DNA of 5,081 bases. Source: Chryseobacterium gleum (lineage in GTDB: Bacteria > Bacteroidota > Bacteroidia > Flavobacteriales_D > Sanyastnellaceae). Below the pieces are notes generated by a model. The model saw nothing but the letters and a program-made list of their open reading frames with translations. It did not search any database and was not told the DNA's origin. The DNA is taken from assembly GCA_945897395.1 (NCBI GenBank), contig CAMDFE010000137.1, positions 1 to 5,081 of the forward strand, read 5' to 3'. A program made the position numbers and the translations under genes. This document shows positions 1 through 4,186 of this stretch, piece after piece. Position 1 is the stretch's first letter; each line of letters starts with the position of its first letter.

Positions 1-75
1 AGTGGGAGTGGTGTAACCTTCTTTTTTTAGAGCGCTAAGAATAGGCTCAATTAAGTTTAAATTTTCAAATGACAT
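1..75 (-). CDS. rhlE: DEAD-box ATP-dependent RNA helicase, RhlE type (N-terminal 25 codons only)
   Basis: Reading the minus strand from the ATG at 75-73 gives an open frame to the window edge, starting MSFENLNLIEPILSALKKEG and continuing YTTPT. This is the start of the Q motif of DEAD-box helicases: an aromatic residue (F3), then a short helix, then GY-x-x-PT, which in the family continues P-I-Q just outside the window. Known family role: ATP-driven unwinding or remodelling of RNA in the cytoplasm, for RhlE mainly in ribosome maturation and RNA turnover. The Walker A, DEAD and C-terminal helicase motifs are not visible because the gene is cut, so assignment to RhlE rather than another DEAD-box paralogue rests on the short N-terminus. 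It lies downstream of the O-methyltransferase on the same strand but has its own -7 box at 152-145, giving a predicted leader of about 60 bases. No Shine-Dalgarno sequence precedes the start. Confidence 0.82.
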   Translation of the reverse strand, partial: MSFENLNLIEPILSALKKEGYTTPT

Positions 76-144
76 AAAATACGTGGTCGCCAAATTCCCA
101 ATCGTATTTCTAAGTTGAACTGCCAACGGAACTTGTTGCGGGCG

Positions 145-152
145 CAAAGGTA
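145..152 (-). promoter_or_regulatory. Promoter -7 box for rhlE (TACCTTTG)
   Basis: The minus strand reads TACCTTTG, an exact match to the Bacteroidota -7 consensus TAnnTTTG. It lies just past the stop codon of the O-methyltransferase gene, so the -33 region falls inside that gene's 3' end; only a poor TTG-like match (TGGT) is seen there. Transcription would start near 138-142, leaving a leader of roughly 63-67 bases before the rhlE ATG. Assignment is by sequence match only. Confidence 0.55.
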
Positions 153-162
153 GTCTACTTTT
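146..162. repeat. Inverted repeat overlapping the rhlE -7 box and the O-methyltransferase stop
   Basis: The plus strand reads AAAGGTAGTCTACTTTT, a 17-base dyad centred on T154. Seven of the eight base pairs match; the exception is G149 opposite T159. One arm contains most of the -7 box and the other contains the stop codon (157-155) of the upstream gene. It could be an operator, or chance symmetry. As an RNA hairpin it is weak and is not followed by a U tract, so a terminator role is unlikely. Confidence 0.3.
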
Positions 163-799
163 TCACCCGAACCATCATTAATCCGTCGCGAAGCGGCAAA
201 AGCACCTTCTCACATCGGCTATCTTTCGCCACTAAATCATTCAACTCTTGAAGAACTTGTGTATCGAAATCCCTTTCTACAGCGGGTTCTAGAACTTTCC
301 CACTCCAAAGGACATTATCGACAAGAATAACCGATCCGGCGTGAACGTGCTCCATTGTCCAATTCCAATAATGAAGGTAATTCCGCTTGTCGGCGTCAAT
401 AAAGACCAAGTCGAATGTTCCGTCCAAATCTTCAAATGCGTTCAAAGCAGCTTTATAAATCGGTTTTATTTGCGATCCATTTTTATGTTGAAGGAAATAC
501 TTCTCGTGCAACCAGCTCAACTCATCGTTTTCATCAATGGTAATTAATTCTCCATCTTCTTGAAGTCCATCGGCTAAACACAAAGCGCTATAACCCGTAA
601 AAGTTCCAATTTCCAAAATGTGTTTGGGTTGAATCAATTGCGAAAGCATACTTAAAAATCTTCCTTGCAGATGTCCACTTAACATACGTGGATTAATCAC
701 CTTCTGCCAAGTCTCAGACGAAAGCGCCTTCAACAATTCAGATTCATCATCTGAATGCTTCTCGCAGTAATCCAATAAAGTAGATGAGATAAAATCCAT
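155..799 (-). CDS. Class I SAM-dependent O-methyltransferase (COG4122 / CCoAOMT-like family)
   Basis: This 214-residue protein has the usual length and motif order of the cation-dependent O-methyltransferases related to catechol and caffeoyl-CoA methyltransferases. It transfers a methyl group from S-adenosylmethionine to a hydroxyl group, usually of a catechol-like small molecule; the substrate cannot be told from sequence. Visible motifs are the SAM-binding loop LEIGTFTGYSA (62-72), an acidic ribose-contact strand ending ITIDEND (86-92), the metal and catalytic motif FIDADK with D135 and K137, and the second metal pair D161-N162 in VDNVLW. The C-terminal LPLRDGLMMVRVK is the typical closing strand. 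No signal peptide or membrane segment is seen, so it is probably cytosolic. The ATG at 799-797 is the first credible start, with a possible promoter immediately upstream. It is divergent from the CPBP protease gene and lies upstream of rhlE. Nothing nearby suggests its pathway. Confidence 0.9.
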   Translation of the reverse strand: MDFISSTLLDYCEKHSDDESELLKALSSETWQKVINPRMLSGHLQGRFLSMLSQLIQPKHILEIGTFTGYSALCLADGLQEDGELITIDENDELSWLHEKYFLQHKNGSQIKPIYKAALNAFEDLDGTFDLVFIDADKRNYLHYWNWTMEHVHAGSVILVDNVLWSGKVLEPAVERDFDTQVLQELNDLVAKDSRCEKVLLPLRDGLMMVRVKK

Positions 800-826
800 T
801 GCGCGAAGTTACAAAGCTTACCTTTG
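799..826 (+). promoter_or_regulatory. Promoter of the CPBP-yciH-rlmL operon (TTG-N17-TACCTTTG)
   Basis: TTG at 799-801 and an exact TACCTTTG at 819-826 are separated by 17 bases, within the range I recall for Flavobacterium promoters (TTG, about 17-23 bases, TAnnTTTG). The box ends five bases before the ATG at 832, so transcription should begin at or within a couple of bases of the start codon. The TTG overlaps the first codon of the divergent methyltransferase gene. Confidence 0.6.
812..820 (-). promoter_or_regulatory. Possible promoter for the O-methyltransferase gene (imperfect -7 box)
   Basis: The minus strand reads TAAGCTTTG, the TAnnTTTG box with one extra base between TA and TTTG. It ends 12 bases before the ATG, predicting a leader of only about 5-10 bases. 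No TTG is found at the expected -33 distance. It shares bases 819-820 with the stronger plus-strand box of the CPBP protease gene. Confidence 0.3.
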
Positions 827-831
827 CATTT

Positions 832-1440
832 ATGAAACCGAGTAGGGAATTGTTTATGCGTATGGGTTTACTGACGCTGCTCGTGCCTTTAGTGATTGTT
901 TCCATCCTCTATTACTTCAACACAACGGAATTTATGATCCCCGTTATAATTGGGAAAATGAATTTGTTGTTTCAGATAGGAATAGGTGTTGCAGGCGGAT
1001 TTGTTTTAAGTGGAATGACATGGCTCATGGGGCAATGGAAATATCTAGATGATGTGAACTTCGATTATACGTTACGATTGGGAATTTTCAATTTCAGTTT
1101 TCAAGAGATTTTGTTTTTGAGTTTCTGCGCTGGAGTGGGAGAAGAGATTGTTTTTCGAGGAATGATTCAGCCTTGGTTGGGAGTGCTTACAACATCTTTC
1201 ATGTTCATTGCACTTCACGGATACTTGAGTTTCAGCTCTTGGCCGAAAGTCATATTCGGACTTATCTTATTTGCGGTGGGAACAGTGTTGGGAATTTTAG
1301 GTGCATATGTTGGTCTGCTTGCAGCTATTGTAGCGCACATACTTTATGATATTATAGCGTTTCAACGTATTCAAGCGGAATGCGAAGAATTGAAAAAGAA
1401 ATCAATCATTCCAATTGCACATGAGCAAGAAGAACATTAA
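832..1440 (+). CDS. CPBP family intramembrane glutamic endopeptidase (Rce1/Abi-like)
   Basis: Taken from the ATG at 832, this is a 202-residue polytopic membrane protein with all three CPBP motifs: EExxxR at E104-E105...R109 (sequence EEIVFRG), FxxxH at F125...H129, and HxxxD at H169...D173. In the family (COG1266) these Glu and His residues form the active site of a membrane-embedded protease related to eukaryotic Rce1. Bacterial roles include peptide maturation, immunity to bacteriocins and regulation, so the substrate here is unknown. Hydrophobic segments lie near 12-30, 45-66, 90-108, 117-132 and 140-177, the last long enough for two helices. The tail (178-202) is charged and probably cytosolic. 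The frame is open back to a TTG at 799, but that region holds the promoter, so ATG 832 is preferred. ATG 856, preceded by a purine-rich AGGGAA, is an alternative. It is the first gene of an operon and overlaps yciH by 20 bases. Confidence 0.88.
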   Translation: MKPSRELFMRMGLLTLLVPLVIVSILYYFNTTEFMIPVIIGKMNLLFQIGIGVAGGFVLSGMTWLMGQWKYLDDVNFDYTLRLGIFNFSFQEILFLSFCAGVGEEIVFRGMIQPWLGVLTTSFMFIALHGYLSFSSWPKVIFGLILFAVGTVLGILGAYVGLLAAIVAHILYDIIAFQRIQAECEELKKKSIIPIAHEQEEH

Positions 1441-1765
1441 GAGTGAAGGCGGATTTGTGTTCAGTACGAATCCTAACTTCAACATAGAAAATGAAAACGA
1501 GGCGGCAGAGACGCTTCCACCCAACGAACAGAAATTAAAAGTTTGGTTGGAAAAAAATCACCGTGGTGGAAAGACGGCCTCGGTTATTAAGGACTTCAAA
1601 GGCAACGATGACGATTTAGAACAGTTAGCAAAAGTGCTAAAGAACAAATGTGGTACCGGTGGAAGCGCGAAAGATGGCGAGATCATTATTCAAGGCGACC
1701 ACAGAGAAAAGATTATTAAACTGTTGCAGGACATGGGTTATGCAGCTAAAAAAGCAGGAGGATAA
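1421..1765 (+). CDS. yciH: SUI1/eIF1-like translation initiation factor, YciH family
   Basis: From the ATG at 1421 this encodes 114 residues, the usual size of bacterial YciH. The N-terminal third (1-35) is polar and probably flexible, with the family's VFSTN-type motif at 13-17. The SUI1 domain fills about 38-114 and shows the family signatures NKCGTGGSAKDG (75-86), IIIQGD (88-93) and the closing GY-x-x-KKAGG. Eukaryotic eIF1 binds the small ribosomal subunit and polices start-codon choice. E. coli YciH is reported to act in a similar fidelity role and as a stress-linked inhibitor of translation. The start lies inside the end of the CPBP gene, suggesting translational coupling, and no Shine-Dalgarno sequence precedes it. 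An in-frame TTG two codons upstream is less likely. The last codons before the stop form the AGGAGG that precedes rlmL. Confidence 0.92.
   Translation: MSKKNIKSEGGFVFSTNPNFNIENENEAAETLPPNEQKLKVWLEKNHRGGKTASVIKDFKGNDDDLEQLAKVLKNKCGTGGSAKDGEIIIQGDHREKIIKLLQDMGYAAKKAGG
1756..1761 (+). promoter_or_regulatory. Shine-Dalgarno-like AGGAGG before rlmL
   Basis: AGGAGG lies five bases before the ATG at 1767, a textbook ribosome binding site. It is odd in this genome type, where such sites are generally rare and the other starts in the window lack a strong one. It falls within the codons for the conserved C-terminal Ala-Gly-Gly of YciH, so it may reflect protein constraint. Tight coupling after the yciH stop (1763-1765) may matter more than base pairing. 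Confidence 0.5.
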
Positions 1766-1766
1766 A

Positions 1767-2978
1767 ATGGAGAAAATATTTCCAATCGTAGTGAAGACCA
1801 TGCAGAGCCTTGAGCCTTTGTTGGCGAAAGAAATGATTGACTTAGGCGCGACCGAAGTTGAAGAGGGTAGAAGAGTGGTTCGCGCGAATTGCGACCTTGA
1901 AACACTTTACAAAATAAACTACCGTGCTCGTCTTGCGTTGCGCGTGCTTTGTCCGTTGCATTCTTTTCAAATTCGTAAGGCCGACGATTTATACAACAAG
2001 GCCTATGAAATGCCATGGGAAGAATATCTGCATGCAGACACCACGTTTGCCATTGATCCGCAAATATCTTCTTCCATGTTCACACACTCGCATTTCCCTT
2101 CGCTTCGCGTGAAAGACGCAATTGCAGACCGTTTGAAGAAGGTCTACGGTTCTCGTCCAGATGTGAATCCGGAAAGTCCCGATGTGCAAATACACTTGCT
2201 AATTGATCAAGAAAAAGTTCAGATTTCATTAGACAGTTCAGGACGCTCATTGAACCAACGCGGTTATCGTGTGAATGGAGGAGAGGCTCCCATGAACGAG
2301 GTATTGGCTGCAGGTATTATTGCCATTACCGGATGGAAAGGAGAAACACCATTGTACAATCCGTTTTGCGGTTCAGGAACCATTGCTTTCGAAGCGGCTT
2401 ATGCGGCATTAAATATTCCTGCGCAAAAGGCTTATCCGAAATTCAATTTTCAAACTTGGTTGAATTTCGATGATGCCTTGTGGATGACTGTTCACGGCGA
2501 TGCGAATGCATTAATAGAAAATAAAGAGTTAACCATTGTGGCTTCCGATATTGATTACGATCAATTGAATGTAGCGCGTAAAAACGGAAAGAACCTTCCA
2601 TTCAACGATGCCATTCGATTTGAAAAATCAGATTTCTTCAGTGAAGACAGTGTGCCAGAAGTTCCGGGATTAGTAGTATTGAATCCACCCTACGGAGAGC
2701 GCATGGAGATTGAGGAATTAGAAAAGATTTATTCTGAAATAGGTTCCGTTTTCAAGCACCGCTATTCAGGTTCCACTGCTTGGATTATCTCTTCAGATTT
2801 ACAAGCCCTTCATGCCATTGGACTACGTCAGAAGCGTAAAGTAAAATTGATGAATGGAAAGTTAGAATGCGAGCTTCGCGGAATAGATTTATTCAGAGGA
2901 AAACGCAACGAGCGATTTGAAATTAAGCCGACAGATTCCGAAAATTTATCACCGGATTCGCATACATCTGAAGCATAA
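1767..2978 (+). CDS. rlmL: THUMP-domain class I rRNA methyltransferase, RlmL/YpsC-like
   Basis: This 403-residue protein has the layout of the RlmL family: an N-terminal ferredoxin-like and THUMP RNA-binding region (about 1-155), the family linker LDSSGRSLNQRGYR (155-168) and EAPMNEVLAAGI (173-184), then a Rossmann methyltransferase domain. Motif I is NPFCGSGTIAFEAA (198-211), the acidic strand end is ASDID (259-263), and the catalytic motif NPPYGERM spans 306-313. E. coli RlmL makes N2-methylguanosine at position 2445 of 23S rRNA from SAM; the same site is inferred here, not shown. In E. coli it is fused to RlmK, but this protein has only the RlmL half, like B. subtilis YpsC. Older annotation calls such proteins adenine-specific DNA methylases. 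The start ATG is one base after the yciH stop, so translation is probably coupled. The family core ends near residue 380; the polar tail (381-403) partly lies in the overlap with the convergent acyltransferase gene. Confidence 0.9.
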   Translation: MEKIFPIVVKTMQSLEPLLAKEMIDLGATEVEEGRRVVRANCDLETLYKINYRARLALRVLCPLHSFQIRKADDLYNKAYEMPWEEYLHADTTFAIDPQISSSMFTHSHFPSLRVKDAIADRLKKVYGSRPDVNPESPDVQIHLLIDQEKVQISLDSSGRSLNQRGYRVNGGEAPMNEVLAAGIIAITGWKGETPLYNPFCGSGTIAFEAAYAALNIPAQKAYPKFNFQTWLNFDDALWMTVHGDANALIENKELTIVASDIDYDQLNVARKNGKNLPFNDAIRFEKSDFFSEDSVPEVPGLVVLNPPYGERMEIEELEKIYSEIGSVFKHRYSGSTAWIISSDLQALHAIGLRQKRKVKLMNGKLECELRGIDLFRGKRNERFEIKPTDSENLSPDSHTSEA

Positions 2979-4107
2979 TGTCACGCGCAATCTGCGTGAA
3001 ATTCTCTTTCGGAAGGTTTGTTTTTTTGCGGTGTAAACTCAATTTGAAGGTATTTCCTCGAATGTAATTGCTGAAAGCTATTTTCTGAATTTGCGAGTAA
3101 TGATCTTTGTACTCTTTCGTCCCGTTCAATAAGTCGTAAGCAATGTAATTCGTTGGCCAAAGATGAAAAATGCGGTGCATTTCATTGTCTATGGCATGCG
3201 TTAAATAACGATACTTCTCATTCTTATTTTGAATCGAACGCATGTGCTCAATGTGTTCATTCATTGAATTTCCCATAGAAATATTTACACGTCCTTTATG
3301 TCCGGTGATTCCTTTCAACATGGAAAGAAAATCTTCACCAGATTTCTTCTCGTACGAACCAAGAACTTTTAAATGCATGAGCTCGTTCGTCTTCATCATA
3401 TCACACGGATCATACTCATAGCTCACTGCCATGGGAATCATTCGTAAGTCAAGTAATCCGTCTTCAATATTATCAGAACTCATGGCGAACATCTTCAACA
3501 ATCCGGTTGCTGTTCTGTCATCTCCGTCTTTGCTTCTTCCTTCACGCTGGGCAATCCAAATTGAAGTGTGATCGGTAGTTAAAGTATGACGAATGTAATT
3601 GGAAAGGCGAAGGCTGTAATAGAACATCTCCTTCGCGTTTACATTTCGATTAACAATGAAATTCTTGTTGGAACGAACGATGTCTTCAACCACTTTCTGA
3701 CGAATTAAGTTGTCGCCAATGGCTATCTGCGTGGTTTTGTGACCTTGTTCAAGCAAACTCACATTGAGAATTGCGCTGTCGAGAATAATGTCTCGGTGAT
3801 TGCTTAAGAAGAGGTAAGGCTTGGTTTTATCTAGCGATTCGAAGTTCGTGAAAGACAATCCACTGGTTGTGGTTTGAATAGCCATCTTGAAAGCAGGACC
3901 TGAAATTTCAGATTGAAATTCATCAACAGTAGTTACCTGACGAAGCATTTTTTGAATAGCTGTCCGACTTAATCCAGGAAAAACCCACTTGAGCATTTTA
4001 TAAAATTCAGGGACTTCTAAAATGCGTTCGATGGCAGCTTTTAATTCTTCGTCGTTATACGGACGAATGGGATCGAAATTAAAAACGTCTATCTGGGATT
4101 CTTCCAT
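2923..4107 (-). CDS. Glycerolipid acyltransferase family protein (PlsB/PlsC-type domain)
   Basis: This 394-residue protein carries the four blocks of the glycerophosphate acyltransferase family. Block I is FLSNHRDIILDS (100-111) with catalytic-type H104; block II is KNFIVNR (148-154); block III is QREGRSKDG (187-195), matching the EGxRSRxG type of PlsB; block IV is IPMAVSYEYDP (224-234). Such enzymes move an acyl group to glycerol-3-phosphate, lysophosphatidate or another lysolipid at the inner membrane, feeding phospholipid or other polar lipid synthesis. The acceptor cannot be told here. I recall Bacteroidota proteins of this type annotated as 1-acyl-sn-glycerol-3-phosphate acyltransferase, but it is longer than PlsC (about 240) and shorter than PlsB (about 800). 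No clear transmembrane helix or signal peptide is seen, so it may be peripheral. In block I the Asp at H+4 of the usual HX4D lies at H+6 (D110, with D106 at H+2). The start codon follows a promoter box by five bases. The 3' end overlaps rlmL by 56 bases. Confidence 0.85.
   Translation of the reverse strand: MEESQIDVFNFDPIRPYNDEELKAAIERILEVPEFYKMLKWVFPGLSRTAIQKMLRQVTTVDEFQSEISGPAFKMAIQTTTSGLSFTNFESLDKTKPYLFLSNHRDIILDSAILNVSLLEQGHKTTQIAIGDNLIRQKVVEDIVRSNKNFIVNRNVNAKEMFYYSLRLSNYIRHTLTTDHTSIWIAQREGRSKDGDDRTATGLLKMFAMSSDNIEDGLLDLRMIPMAVSYEYDPCDMMKTNELMHLKVLGSYEKKSGEDFLSMLKGITGHKGRVNISMGNSMNEHIEHMRSIQNKNEKYRYLTHAIDNEMHRIFHLWPTNYIAYDLLNGTKEYKDHYSQIQKIAFSNYIRGNTFKLSLHRKKTNLPKENFTQIARDIMLQMYANPVINFRNLSA
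2981..2999 (+). terminator. Small hairpin just after the rlmL stop, possible weak terminator
   Basis: TCACGC (2981-2986) and GCGTGA (2994-2999) are perfect inverted arms, extendable by a G-U pair to a seven-pair stem with a five-base loop. It begins two bases after the rlmL stop codon. The following bases AATTCTCTTTC are only moderately U-rich, so it is not a classical intrinsic terminator. It lies inside the coding sequence of the opposite-strand acyltransferase, so the symmetry may be coincidental. It may instead stabilise the mRNA end. Confidence 0.3.
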
Positions 4108-4112
4108 ATCTG

Positions 4113-4120
4113 CAAAAGTA
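4113..4120 (-). promoter_or_regulatory. Promoter -7 box of the acyltransferase gene (TACTTTTG)
   Basis: The minus strand reads TACTTTTG, an exact TAnnTTTG match, ending five bases before the ATG at 4107. Transcription would therefore begin at or very near the start codon. No TTG is visible 17-23 bases upstream, so strength is uncertain. It faces away from the lipoprotein promoter 54 bases away. Confidence 0.5.
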
Positions 4121-4151
4121 AGAAATACATAAGTTTTGAGCGTTTAAAGTC

Positions 4152-4182
4152 TTGGCGGAAATATGAACAATGTCTACTTTTG
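4152..4182 (+). promoter_or_regulatory. Promoter of the lipoprotein gene (TTG-N20-TACTTTTG)
   Basis: TTG at 4152-4154 and an exact TACTTTTG at 4175-4182 are 20 bases apart, a good match to the Bacteroidota -33/-7 arrangement. The box ends four bases before the ATG at 4187, so the transcript is expected to be leaderless, or to start so close that the in-frame ATG at 4196 might be used. Confidence 0.6.
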
Positions 4183-4186
4183 GCAT

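Noticed and set aside
153..162. Ten-base match GTCTACTTTT shared with 4172-4181
   Set aside because: Matches of this length are expected by chance in 5 kb, and the first copy is TACTTTTT, not a TAnnTTTG promoter box.
341..547. Open frame on the plus strand inside the O-methyltransferase gene
   Set aside because: It is antisense to a well-supported methyltransferase, has no family resemblance and no promoter; a shadow.
799..831. N-terminal extension of the CPBP protease from the TTG at 799
   Set aside because: This segment contains the -33 TTG and -7 box of its own promoter; ATG 832 fits better.
1650..1766. N-terminal extension of RlmL starting at 1650 within yciH
   Set aside because: The added 39 residues are out-of-frame yciH sequence with no family similarity; MEKIFPIVVKTMQSLEPLLA is the natural family start.
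1738..2195. Three open frames of 62-92 codons in other frames across the start of rlmL (1738-2016 minus, 1924-2112 plus, 1989-2195 minus)
   Set aside because: Cysteine- and arginine-rich translations typical of wrong-frame reading, fully covered by rlmL.
2880..2922. Possible terminator for the acyltransferase gene on the minus strand (CGC-TCGTT-GCG followed by TTTT)
   Set aside because: A three-pair stem is too short, and it lies in conserved rlmL coding sequence.
3021..3027. Run of seven T (seven A in the acyltransferase mRNA), considered as a slippage site or terminator U tract
   Set aside because: The reading frame continues normally through Arg-Lys-Lys-Thr, and no stable stem immediately precedes the run on the plus strand.
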